64,000 nt of DNA from Ficedula albicollis (lineage: Eukaryota; Chordata; Aves; Passeriformes; Muscicapidae). Where the stretch lies: contig NC_021678.1 in the NCBI RefSeq assembly GCF_000247815.1, positions 26,459,062-26,523,061 of the forward strand, written 5' to 3'. The notes beneath the pieces are model-generated. The model ran no database searches. It was given only the letters and a program-made list of their open reading frames with translations, and was not told the origin of the DNA. The first letter of the stretch is position 1. Each line of letters begins with the position of its first letter. A program made the position numbers and the translations under genes. Below are positions 1 through 12,591 of the stretch, piece by piece.

Positions 1-440
1 TTAATTGCACACTGCTGTGAGGTGCTGACAGGCTACTGAGTGAGTGAGCAGAAAACACAGGAAATCTTGACTCCCATACTGCTGTGAGGTCTCCCTCTCT
101 TTAGCTTTGTACGAAGTGATGAGCTGTAGGTCAGCTTGTGGTAAAATGGGGGCTTGTACTTACTACAACTATTTTTTCCTGATCAGAGGCAATTACTTTG
201 ACATATAAGATCTTGACAGTTATCTGCTTAAGGCATGGCTTCTGTTAGCAAGGTAACCCATGTTTCAGTGTTTTAGGAGGAAGATGACATTGTGGTAAAA
301 TACCTAAATATTTTATGCTTGATACATGTGCACACACCTGGAAAAGCAACACATACATCAGCATCTTCTGATGGTTCTAGTAGCAAATAATGCATTCACA
401 TATCCATTCTAACACTAAGTAATAAATAGATAATAAAGGC

Positions 441-487
<47 letters not shown>

Positions 488-1961
488 CAGACAGATAAAT
501 AGATGATAGATTTTTCTCCCAAAGGAAAGTGTAATTTTTTATAATTTCAATATTCTATCTAATTGCCTTTGGACTGAATGTGCTTAGAAAAAAATCTAAG
601 ATTCTGTTAGATACACAGCTGCTGAGTCAATGGCAGCCTGCTACAAAGTATTTCAACACACGTCATTAATTCTGATTAAAAAGTATCACCCAGTTGTGAT
701 TCTTATTAGAACTCTATTAGTGTCTCTGCTAATAGATGCAATCTCCGTTATTATCATAATTATTGTTATTTACCACTTATGTTACTCCAGCAGTGCCTCC
801 AGGGCTCATTCATAAGCCATGCCCTTATTGGATCATTTGCAAATGCAGATTAAAAATATGTTCCTTGCCCTCAGCGCTTTCCTTGGTAAGACAACAGATA
901 AAAGAAGAAGGAATATAAAGAGGCAAAGTGACCATCTGGGTCAGCACTGAAGCATTGCTTTCAGCACATCTGGAGCCTGAGTATTGCCATACTTCCACCA
1001 AATGCAACTGTGAATGGTATCCAAAATTCAGTAATTCCATTTCGATTTTGTCATTGCCTGTGTCTTCAAATGCTGAGGGCGCCCGTGGCTCCTTTCTAGC
1101 AGACACAGGCATGGGAATTCAGAGCACATGAATCATGTAGCACTGCTGCCAACCACAAGCTGGATGTGTGGGTCCAAGTTAAGTAGCTCCTGCATATCTG
1201 GCACTCACAGGATACATTCAAGCCATGCCTGAGACAATGAAACTAATTTACAGCAGTGTTAATATAAGCAAGTGTTTCTACTTTTGGTCTTATAAATAAG
1301 CAATCTGGTTTTCAAAGTGCCACGTCCTGAAGTCCCCACATCCTGAGCAGCAAACTTTATATTTGATGTCCCAGTTGTGGGCAGCGTGTCCCAGTTGTGT
1401 CCCACACAGGGGCCCATGTCCCTGAATACCCTCAGCAAAGTCAACTGAATAGGTGTCCATGAAGTCCCACAAGTGGAAGGGATGAGGAACAGGCTGGGGT
1501 GAAATGAGGGAGCAGGCGTATTTTCATGTAATAAATAGAGCAGGAAGTGCAAGAAAAGTGAGTTTGATGGACAAGGAGCTCAGATTTTACTTTCTGTAAC
1601 CCCTCTGACCCTCCCAACCATCTGGAATCAATCATTTGTCTCAATGTGGCCTTGCAACATTAAGGAGAACAAGAGCACTGATTTGAGGCTTATGAGATGC
1701 TTTGTAACCTCAAGAAAAAAGGTATCAAATAACTGCAGTAAGCTTATTGTTAAAAATATTTCCTCTCTGAATTATAGCACCATTGCAAAGAGATTTTGCA
1801 TTCCTGCATCCCTGTAACTCTGGACAGTCTTCTTTCCACAAATTCTTTTGCAATTTAGCTTGTAAGATTAATATTTTAAGAGCAGCTAATGTTGCTAATT
1901 GAACAGGGAAACAGATATGTCAGGTTTTGTTTTCCACAGGACTCACTTCAGAAGCATGAAT
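1..1961. other. Intergenic, no gene seen
   Basis: Apart from the AGAT microsatellite nothing was recognised. Open frames are short and overlap on both strands. Confidence 0.5.
441..510. repeat. AGAT microsatellite
   Basis: About eleven perfect AGAT repeats from 441, followed by degenerate agac and gata units to about 510. Confidence 0.95.
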
Positions 1962-2093
1962 GATAAATGCACCCCAAGAGATATTATCACAATCATCATT
2001 CCAAATAAATTTTTCAAACAATGGAGCGATAAATGCACCCCAAGAGATATTATCACAATTATCATTCCAAATAAATTTTTCAGACAATGGAGT
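1962..2093. repeat. 66-bp direct tandem duplication
   Basis: Units start with gataaatgcaccccaagaga at 1962 and 2028 and differ by about three substitutions. Confidence 0.92.
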
Positions 2094-5000
2094 GCATGGC
2101 AAATAACTTTCAGTGAGATGCATAAAACACACTCAATGCTAAGCTCTTTCCTAAACATATGAATATGTAATTTTGTCCTGTTGAAGGAACTGATATTGTT
2201 TAGATGAAAAGGACCATGACCAGGTAAAGGCATGAAGAAAGCTCAAAACCAGCAGAGATACTGAATTAGCAGTCACATTTATCCTGTGCACTCACTGTGG
2301 AGCTCCACATTCAGCAACTTGATAAGACCACACAGTCAACAGTTCCTGTAGCAGTTTTTAGCAGTGAAACAGGAGAGTGACCCCGTTATCAAAGAACAGC
2401 AGATATTTGTTGATGTGACATGGAAAGTTTTAATTTCCAGTAAAAAATTATCTACTGGAGCTGAGAAGTAAATCAATAGCTGTCATTAGATTTCTGTCCA
2501 AAAAAAACAATTTCTGTCATTAGACAGCAATGATGTAGGGTGATTCCTCAAATATACTCTTCCTCAGTTCTATAATTAATCTAGTATTGTGGGAGGTGTT
2601 TCTCAGGGTTGTGTTGCAGCAGACAGAAGCAGTGTTCCAAGCCAGATGTCACATCCCCATCAGAGACATCTGAGGATCTTACAAGTGGCTGGCAGGTCTC
2701 TAACTCTACAGGAGGGATCCAAATCCTGTCCCCAAAATCCCAGGACATTACAGCTTGTCTGGAGTTTCACTGCAGAGTTGAGTCTCCTCTTCCTTGGTGC
2801 AACAGCTCCTTGCCCCAGTCTTTGAAAATTAATTGCTTGGTTTTGCTTCCCAGCCCTCCGTCCCTGGCGCTTTTCCGAAAAATTAATAAAATAACATTTC
2901 ATTCAAGACTTTTGCTTGAATGAAAGAAAAACAGAAAACATGTCTCATTTCCCTGATTTTTGATAAGGACACCTTCTTCAGAAATGATTTTCTGACAACT
3001 TTTCCATCAGTCCTACCCAAAGGTTCTCTGTGTTGGGAGGCACAAAGCTGCTTTCCCCATTATGCTGCATTTATTTGTAGATTCAGCTGAAGGAAAACGT
3101 GTTAAATGAATGATTTGTTTCAAATTACTCAGTCAACTCTAAAAAACAAATATGCACACATGTCTTTACATAGGGACTTAGCCGGCAGACCAAAATATTT
3201 GCAATTTTATGAGCTTATTGGGAAATAAAAGAGACAAATGCCTCTTCTCATCATGAGCAGGTAAGTCATCACTCCTTGTGCATAACATGGAGGGCACAGG
3301 GTTTTTCTGTACTGCAGGTAACTGAATTAAGATAAAATTGCAAACCTATAAATATTGCTCCATACAAGTTTTATTTATTTTTAAGATAAAAATGACGGCA
3401 CAGCTGTCATAGTATATCTCTGCCTTCAGAACAGTAATATATCACAGTGAAGATATTTTAATGGTGACTTTCAACAGGTGTGTGATCCTCTTTCCTGATA
3501 AGATCATGTGTCATCATCTAAGCGGCAGAGGTGAGGCTGCAAGAGAAATGAGCACACAAGGGAACATCCTCCAATATATGCACAAACATCTTGCTGTTTC
3601 ATTTTGTTTAGAGACTGTTTCACTCTGGTTTGGTAAACAACTTCTGTTGTCTCTTTTTCTTGCTTTAGCGACAATTCTTTTGCATACTTTCTGTTTGTTT
3701 GGTTGTGTTGCTTTGAACAGTCACAGAAGTTAGGTGCAATCCAGGGCTGTCAGGATTCTCATTTTAAGGGTCCAGCTGAACCTGGTAACTTTCCCAATGA
3801 TCTGTCCATGGTGATCCTTTCCAGCTTTATCACCATCCAGTGAATGCTCATTTGCTGCATCTGCTGGCCTGAAAACAAGCTGCTTTTTTACAGCCCCTCC
3901 TGGGACTGCTCCAGCCAGGCAAGGCTGTGGTGCTTGTCTCAATCCCCAGAACCACAGCAGCAGGTAGAACAAATCACCTGTAAAGTATCCTGGACAACAA
4001 TGCACTGATCCAGCCACTCACAGTCAGATGAGGATAATCCTTCCCAGGAAAAGGGGGAAAGACATGGGATTATTTTACTGCATGGAACTTTATGCTAACA
4101 GCTGGCAGAGACACCAAATTACCCAATTTCCAACCCTGCTGCTCTGTGTCTGCTCATAACTGCAGATCTCAACCACACCTGTCTGCTTCTCCTGTTTGCT
4201 GAGGAGAGGGATAGAAGAGGATTACAAGGATCTTGGATTTGTATTAGGTGAAATAACCATGCAATAATGTTGGGACTTCAGTCATCTCTGAACTAATCAT
4301 ATTTCCTCCATCTGCAAAATTATAGTGGAAATTGAAAACCTTTGAGCTTGTCATTAGCTCCATGGTGTCCTCAAAAGACTTTTTGAAAATCCTGACTGTG
4401 GATTTTTGTCTCTTTTTGTTCACATACTTTGCTTCAAAAGGCAAAGTTTTATTTCCATGTTGAACCTCTGAGGTGTGAGAAATATAAACAAAATGTCCTG
4501 AAATGTCTTGCTTTTCTCATGTCAAGAAATAGTGTGATTGATAAAACTAGGCAAAAAATGGACTTGAATAACATTGTCTAGTTGATATCTTCACAGTCAT
4601 CTTTGTTCCAAAGAGAGATAGAGTGCTTGTGCAGCCCTAGAGTTTATGTAATTTAACAAGTCCCTTAAGCTTATCATGCCTAAACTCATGCTTAAGCATT
4701 TTTGTTACATGTTAACGAGAGCAGATTCAGCAATTTATCTAAGTACTCTCTTAACACCGGTTTTAGCTTTGCAGATTTCCCAGCAGGCTTCCAGCCTCTT
4801 CCAACTAATTGACCTGGCTTCTGCTTCTTGGAAAAGGGAGAGCAATAAACAGGGAAATATTCTTTTCCTGCAGCAGAAAAGGCAACTGTCACCCAGCAAT
4901 TCTTTCTGACTTGACTGAGGTGGTAGCTGCCTTGGCAAGAAAGTCCCTGGATGCCCTCACCTTTAGAGAGATCAAAACTGTCTCTGCTAAATCCTCGCAG

Positions 5001-8000
5001 CCTCCCACACACCTGTGCATGTTTTTTCTTGGCCTTTCAGCTCAAAGAGAAGAGCTGAAAGTCCCTGGAAGCATTTTTTTTTGCTTGTGATTTCTGACCC
5101 TGCAGGATGTGGAAGTTTATTTCACCAGGAGAAATCAAATCCTAAGCCCTTCCCACCAGGTGTCCTGTCCCAAAGCCAATCAACTCGGAAGTGATACAAA
5201 ATTATTTAATAATCAAACCTGGTATCATCACTGTCAAATGATGAGTGAAATAGACCTTGCATCATCAACACTTTCAAATAATTCCCACTTGAGTTGAGCT
5301 TGGAGAAGCTCAAAAGAAGATTAGCCACATCTCACAACCCTGCTTGAAAAGCTACAGCTGCTCTGAGTCCCAAAAATGTTCTGCCTGAGGATTTCCCATC
5401 CTCTCGCTCATCCCCTGGGCTTGCTGCAGGGGACATGGCAAAAGGAACAAAGGTGACAGAGGAGCCTTTTACTACCTCCAGTAATGGTCATTTCAGAAGG
5501 TGAAGTGGGCAGTTGCAGGATGACCTAAGAAGTGTCTTCTGGCCCAGGTTTCATCGATGACCTTTCAGTACAAGAACAAAACCTTGGTCTAGAGCAGGAG
5601 TAAGTACTGTTTTACTGAGAAGTACAGATACTTTTACACAGGGAAGATGCAGTTCCAGCAGGTGAAGCCTCATCAATTTATAAGGTCTCAGCACTGCTGG
5701 GATTTTAATCCTTATAATGGAGTGGCAAGCCCCAAAGAGTTGAGAGAACTTTCCATTTTCTGTATGGAAAATTCAGGGAGAATGACACCAAAAGTCCTAG
5801 GCTGAGATTCCTCTTCCCATCCAAACCACCACCTCCCTACACAAGGAAAACCCTTGGGTGCAAGCACTTTCCTTTATAAAGTGACAAGGACAAAATTGCC
5901 CTGAGCTGTCTAAATGTACTGGCAAATTTTCTTACTTCTGGGGAGCAACTAGACCAGGAAAGAAGATCTTGTGATTAAAATTCCAGCCTGAGACTCTGGA
6001 TATCTGAGTTTACTCCTTGCTCATTATTCACTTTTTACCTGATACTAAAAGGGCCACTTAAACTTGCTGTGAGTAAGTTCACCACCTTAAAATATATATA
6101 ACCGTATTTCCTTTTCCTCTGTTTTACTTATTAGAATGTTCATTGTCTGGGTCATCTTCCAGTACTAAAGGGTATTTAGTCATTGCTGCAATAAAAATAC
6201 ATAAGAGCAATAAAACAACACTCTGATAGACAAAAAAAAATACATGCTAGAAATGCAAAATGTCTCCCATTATCAATATGGCTCTAAGTCCACTGAAAAT
6301 GAACCATTTGGTGGTGGCTCCTGGCCTTCCTGGCAGCTCCAAGGCTTCAAAGGAAGTGAAAAGACTTTGGACACAAAGTTAGGAATAGATCCAAAAGCTC
6401 TGTGAACTCAGCAGAACTGTATCGGTGATGCCTTTGCTCATTTACTGCAAAACTCTCCCAGAATGACCCTGCACAAGGCATTTCATTTCTTATATTACAT
6501 AAGAATCATCAAAATAAAGTTAGTGAAATGAGAAAAAGTTCCTCAGTATTAACATTGACAAGAGTGTTATTTGTTACAAGTATGGGATCAAAATAAATTG
6601 GAGAAAAAATTTTACTCTGTATATGACTGAGAATTTCTCTGGACAGAGAGACCTCATGAAACCAAGGACAAAATATTTGACAGCTGGGGGCAAAACCTTA
6701 TCTGCTAATAAGATATGGCTTGAAAAGAGTCTTACAGGGAAGGTTAACTCAAACAACAGCACTACCACCTTTAGGAAATATTGCCAGGTTGCAGTTTGAG
6801 CTCTGTAATGGAGCAGCAGTACTGTAATAGAACAGTAATTGACAAAAAATAAAAGTGATTCCAGAAAAATCTCCAGCTTTTCATTTTCAGTTTTTGAAAA
6901 TTCATCCATAGAAATATATTATTATGTAAATTCATGTTAGCCTAGCCCCATGTGTTGCTTAGGGCAAAGCACACACGAATAGTCTCCATCATCCAGCTGA
7001 TACATGGTAAATTGCTGAAGTGCAGTAAATTAATCACATGCATGAACCCTTTTTGACAAATGACCCCTTATAATTACTCCTTTTCCTAAGGAGACTTCAA
7101 GACTAGAAATTTAATCATAAGGAAAGAAATTCCAGCAAATTATTTCTTCTAGTCCCAGATGTAAGATTTTGTATCTGTGGTTATATTGAATGTAGAAAAT
7201 GACTTATTGCATTAATTAGTGGAAGCTTTTTGGCTGATTCACTCTCCTGGCAATCCATGACATGGATGGTGCCATAGTGTGGGACAGGAGATGAGTATCA
7301 AAGCACACTCTGTGAATAACTGCTGCTGCTGCTCTGCAGTGCCATTGACCCACACGGTGGGACTGTGCCTGCATCTGAGCCCCTGCAGCAGAGGTCAGCC
7401 CTTTCAAAGGTAACCTGGGACAGCAAGGCACACACACAGGCAGGAAGGAGCTCGCTGCCTTTTAAACCCAACCTGGAGCAATTTCCCTGCACCACCAGCA
7501 GAGCCATCGTTTCAGCAGGAGCAGTCTGACCCCATTTAGTGCCTGCAGACCCAGAGCCGTGTGATTTTGTCCCTGCCCACCCTGGGTCAGCAGCCCAGAG
7601 CACTTCTTGGTGCCATTCTCATCCCCCCACAGTGTGGGGCTGCCCCGGTGCCAGCAGGGAGCTGCTGGCCAAGCTCTGCCCGGGAGAGCTGCAAGAGAAA
7701 GATAAAACAGCTCTCCAGCCAAAGCTGAGAGCAAGAGGAAGCTTATTCACACCCAAGGCATGAGAAAGCTGTAAAACAGCACGATACGTGTGGGAAGGAA
7801 ATGGAGCCTGACGGGTTCATATCATGAAAGCATCAAGCATAACCCATTAAAAGGTTTTGCTATTACTTAGTGCAGTTGTAGTGTGAAGATGCTGCAGGGT
7901 GGGAATCCTGGGTCTGAGCACACCAGCCCAACACAGGAGAGAGCCAGACCTGCTCCTCTGCATGCCTTTGTGTCAGGCTGCATGAGATGTAGGGCAGAGC

Positions 8001-9151
8001 ACTGTCAGAATACACTCACTGTTTGTTCAGCGTTCCTCTCATCCCCTCCTCTCAGAAAGAGGGAAAAAAAGAGAAAGAAAAATTTATTTGTCCATGAGGC
8101 CTTTTTAAACAGTCAAGGTAATTACCTGAGTACATCTATTATATGCAGAGCTGCTCCAATCATCACAAAGTACAATTGCTAAACGATAATTAACTGCCAG
8201 CCCTGTTTAAGTCATCTTAATGCAGGGACACGGAACAAAAATTTCTTTTGTCAATCCCATGGAGCAGTGTCAATGGGAGTGCAGGAGGCCAAGAGCAGGG
8301 CTTCACCCTGAAATACATATCTTCAGCTCACTATGTCAGAAATTCTTAACACTGGTTTTTTTGTTGGTTTTTTTTTTCAGAACAAGTCTACTAAAGAGAG
8401 TTACTAAACATCCATCAGCAGCCCAACACGGCACTAACAGGAGCGTGCGGCAATCAACCAAATGGACCGAGAGGGAGCCGGGAGGAAGGAGTGTGGGAGA
8501 ATTTCGAGTGAACTGGTGTGTTCATAAAAAATGACAAATGGCCCACAAGGCTCAAGGTTCCTGTTCAAGGGAAGATGGAGAAGCAGCGCAAGCCCCGGGA
8601 GGGGGGTTGAAGTGTGCTGGGACTGCAGAGCTCGTGGAGCTACCAGGGCACAAACCCCGCTCTTCATCCCCACCTCTGTGCAGGCTGGGCTAAGCACACA
8701 CATTTCTAGAGACCAAGTGCTGTGGCCTGTTTTTATCCTTTCACATCTGCCTTCAAGAGAAGAAGATACATCAGTGGGATCTGGATATTCCCCTCAGGTG
8801 AGCAGTACTAACACCACAGCAGTGGTGACACCGTGGCTGTTTGAGGACCCTCCTGCTGATGGAAGGAGTAGCTGGGCTGTAGTTCTCTGCCTCCACTTCT
8901 TCCCCAGACCCCAAATACTGTGAAGACAAACCCTGAAAACATGGAGTTCAACATATGCTGATGGAACAGTTTGGTCCTAGTGGTTCCTAGTAGCCCACCA
9001 CAACATTCAATCATGTCATTCAGGAATAAGGGAACAGGTTTTTTACCTGTTTTTACTCCCTTTCTGGTCTGACTAGTTCAATTTTTCAGACCTTCAGATG
9101 GGCTTTAGTTTTGTTCCTTGTGCCTCCATTTTCGGTGCCCAGGGAAGACAG
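2094..9151. other. Intergenic, no gene seen
   Basis: Seven kilobases of AT-rich sequence with short open frames, purine and T runs (8,050-8,090; 8,360-8,378), and a small imperfect repeat of ctgtcattaga near 2,482 and 2,515. No gene, RNA gene or transposon was recognised. Confidence 0.5.
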
Positions 9152-9233
9152 GTTCCTACTGCTCCCATTACTCCAGTGTCACTGGGCTTGGTGTTCCTAC
9201 TGCTCCCATTACTCCAATGTCACTGGGCTTGGT
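9152..9233. repeat. 41-bp direct tandem duplication
   Basis: gttcctactgctcccattac begins at 9152 and 9193, with one substitution between the units. A 159-codon open frame across it (from 9118) has no recognisable protein and is taken as chance. Confidence 0.92.
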
Positions 9234-12200
9234 GCTTTTCAGACCCTCTGGGATAAATGACCATGGCCACCATTTAGCTCTGTTTAGAAATACCTGTACC
9301 TACAACAGGATAAGTCAGTGGCTGTATGAAGCTCATACTGTACTCACAGAACAGCCACTCTGGATCTTCTCAGACAAGAAAGCAGGAGCAGCAAAGCCAG
9401 GTCACTACAGCTGGTTCCTCAAATCCAAGAGTCCAGTGACTGGGAAGAATTACAGAAGACCAGAGCAGGAAGAAAAGAAACATCTCATTTTCACACCCCC
9501 ATTCCCATGTAATCCCACAGTGCTCAAAATCAATTTGTCTGCTACCACAAGCATGGAAGGGGAATCAGGAATCACATATTTTTTGTCAGAGTGCTAAAAG
9601 GGAAAAAATAAAGCAGAGGGTAAAATAATGTTGGGATTTTTTTTTCTTTTTCCTCCTAAACTTACTGGAAGTAAGGGGCATGCATTCAGGGAGGCCCCCA
9701 GAGATACCCCTGTCCTGCAGTTGACTTTGCCCATTGAGCAGATTGCTTAGTTGCATTTGCACTACCTGACCCACTTTTCATCTCCCTGTTTTGTAGAAAA
9801 AACAAAATCACACAGAAAATCAAGCACAGTGCAGATGCTCTTTTGAGGAAAAGAGAGGCCTCATTTTACCCAGGGAACAAAAGGGACCAGTGTCATAACC
9901 TAAACTAGATTTAAGTTTACTCCCCAGTCCTGCCCCACATCACAACTGGTCTGACAGCAGACTGGGAGACTGTTCTCAAAGTTCTGCCTAATGAATGTCA
10001 TAATTTGGCCTCACAAATAATTTTTCATCCAAATGAGAATTAATGGACTTGGGCTTCAAATGAGAGACAATTTACAGTTCTCTCAGGAGGAAAATCATGT
10101 GTACATGATTCTCTGTGCACATGTATTCACTTGTACTCACACATGCAACAAACAAATTTTGTCTATTTGTAACCAGACCAGACAAATTTAAGGCAGTCCA
10201 CCCCAGCAAAGTTTCTCCTTCTATCTTGCATTTGTTAACATAACACATCTTGGTGTCCTATTTTCTCTTGCATTTTTAAAATTGAGAGCTCTAGAGTAAT
10301 TTACAGTCCCCATTTACCACGGGTTTTATTGAATATAGAAATCAATAACAAACTGCTGGTCAATAAAGAGCTGCTTATGGAAGGGAAAAGCTTCTTGCAG
10401 GTGCTAAAAAGGAAAAAAAATAGAGAAATAATTAATACATGTTTGACAGTGGCCACCAGGCTGTAACTAATAAGGGGAATGCATCATCTGTTAGGAGAAA
10501 GTTTTCATTTCACGGCTGCCTTGAAGACCTGAGGACATTTCTCTGGCTGTCTGCAAGAGTCAGGCACAGGTAGTTACCATCTCAGATGGATGTTTTAGCC
10601 AAGCAAGAAAAACTTTTCTCATCTCTTTCAAAGTACTTACTGTTGGCACAGAATAGTTTCCTTCAATCCCCAGCACATCAAAAACCACTTTTACACTCCT
10701 GTGAAGCAGGACACAGATCCTAGTACCCTCATCATCACCACCATCATTATCTGGATGTATCTGTAGTCTCATCATGGTGCAGACCCTGTTCCCTCACTGA
10801 CAGAGTTTGTTTCTGCATGGCTGAAGGTGCTAAGTGCAGCCTATCACCCTATCAGCCTGCCATGGTTTGTTTGGTGATCTTGGTATCATCCAGCAGAGAG
10901 ACAGACAGGCCCAGCCCAATTCACTGCAGAAGTGGTGATATTTCATCCCAGCTGAACAGAACCCTGGTCACCAGAGCAGGCTGGATACTGCTCATGGGAA
11001 TAAACCAACGGGGACAGCAAGAAAAATGTTACAATCAGTATTCTGCAAAATAAAAGTGTCCATGAGAAACAAGCCCTCAGACTGGTGAAGGACTAAACAC
11101 ATCAACTGAAGTTCACAAATTATATAAGTTATATGATTTTTTTTTTTTTAGGAACTTCCTCTATTCCCTCTGGTTTACAAATCCTGCAGTGAGCTACTCC
11201 AGATAGTCAGGGTGCCATGATCACCTCTGCTCAACCTCACTCCTGTGACCCAGGGATTCAAATGGTGCTGACCTCATACAGACCAGGTGCTGAGCACAAC
11301 CTCTGCTTGTCACATTATAACATCATTTCTTCTTTCCAGATGAAGACAGAAGGATGAAAGAAGGGGATTACAGAAGGAAATACTGAGTCTGCAAGGCAGA
11401 TTCAAATCCTTTCCTTGACAGCCAGGCTCTGTCACCAAGGTTTTGTGGGCATATTCCTGCTGCTATATCATTGTACAAACAACTCACATGCACTTTTTAC
11501 CTTCTTTTGCCCCATAAGGCTTTATTTTCTCCTTCAGTGCTATCACATTTTAGTTGGAGGTGATCACTCTACATTATCCCACTGCTCTGACCCCTCAGGT
11601 GCCTCAGCTATTAGATTAGACTGCCCCATCCATGAAGGCAAGGACATCGATATCATCTGTACATCCATCCTGATGAACCACTAACCACTACAAGATCACC
11701 TTGAGGGAAGAGGCATTTAAAACACCCAGGAAATGAAATTTAGAGGGAAAAAGACAGAAAAAAAAAAAAAAAAAGAAGAAGAAGAAGAAGACACTTGCCT
11801 GCATGAGGTACAAGTCTATGGAATAACTGCTTTCAGCAAAAAATATCTCCTTCTGACGAGGAGAAGTCACTGAGTTGCTGCTGTTGTTTTTATGGGAGTA
11901 TGAACAAAGGACTGACCTGTTCAGGTAGGAGAAATAATTGAGCCTATAATCAGTTATAAGTCTCCAGATGGAGCCTCATTAGCTTTCCAGGCAACATACA
12001 TTAGAATTCTGACAAGTTCATCCCAAAGTCCCAACAAGTAAAAGATCTCCCAAGAATGTCTGTGACCTGTAAGGATCCCTTGTAACCCTCACTGCCGCAG
12101 TATTTTAGTTAGAGAGGCAATGAGGAGAATCCTCCAGCTCCAAATGCAATCCATTCACAGCAGCAACACGAAGGCATCAGGATGTAAACAGACTGACATT

Positions 12201-12388
12201 TGGTATATTTAGGGTTTAATCTATATGCAAATCTCTTGAACATACTTCAATAAAAAAATAATTCACAGAAATTTATGTTTACAACTTTGGGCGTGATTCT
12301 TTATGTCTTTAACTAATGGTCTCAGATCTGTACTGTTGTATTTTATAACACGAAGCTGATAGATTGTTTGAACAGGAGCAGAACAGAA
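9234..12388. other. Intergenic, no gene seen
   Basis: Contains T and A runs (near 11,140 and 11,757) and short open frames with no recognisable protein. Confidence 0.5.
11756..11792. repeat. A-rich and GAA microsatellite
   Basis: A run of about 18 A followed by five to six GAA repeats. Confidence 0.9.
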
Positions 12389-12476
12389 CATTTCCATTTG
12401 TAAATACAGAAGAGATCTGAGAGTTTTTTTAGCATTTCCATTTGTAAATACAGAAGAGACCTGAGAGTTTTTTTAG
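12389..12476. repeat. 44-bp direct tandem duplication
   Basis: Units start with catttccatttgtaaataca at 12389 and 12433, with one substitution. Confidence 0.92.
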
Positions 12477-12591
12477 ATGAGTAACACACAGTGGTAAGAC
12501 ATACAAGACCTCTTGTAAGTTTAAAATTCCACGGATGAGTAACACACAGTGGTAAGACATACAAGGCCTTTTGCAAGTTTAAAATTCCACT
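12476..12591. repeat. 58-bp direct tandem duplication
   Basis: Units start with gatgagtaacacacagtggt at 12476 and 12534, with a few substitutions. It follows directly on the 44-bp duplication. Confidence 0.92.

Noticed and set aside
9118..9597. 159-codon open frame
   Set aside because: No recognisable protein; it crosses a 41-bp duplication that would shift its frame, so it is probably chance.
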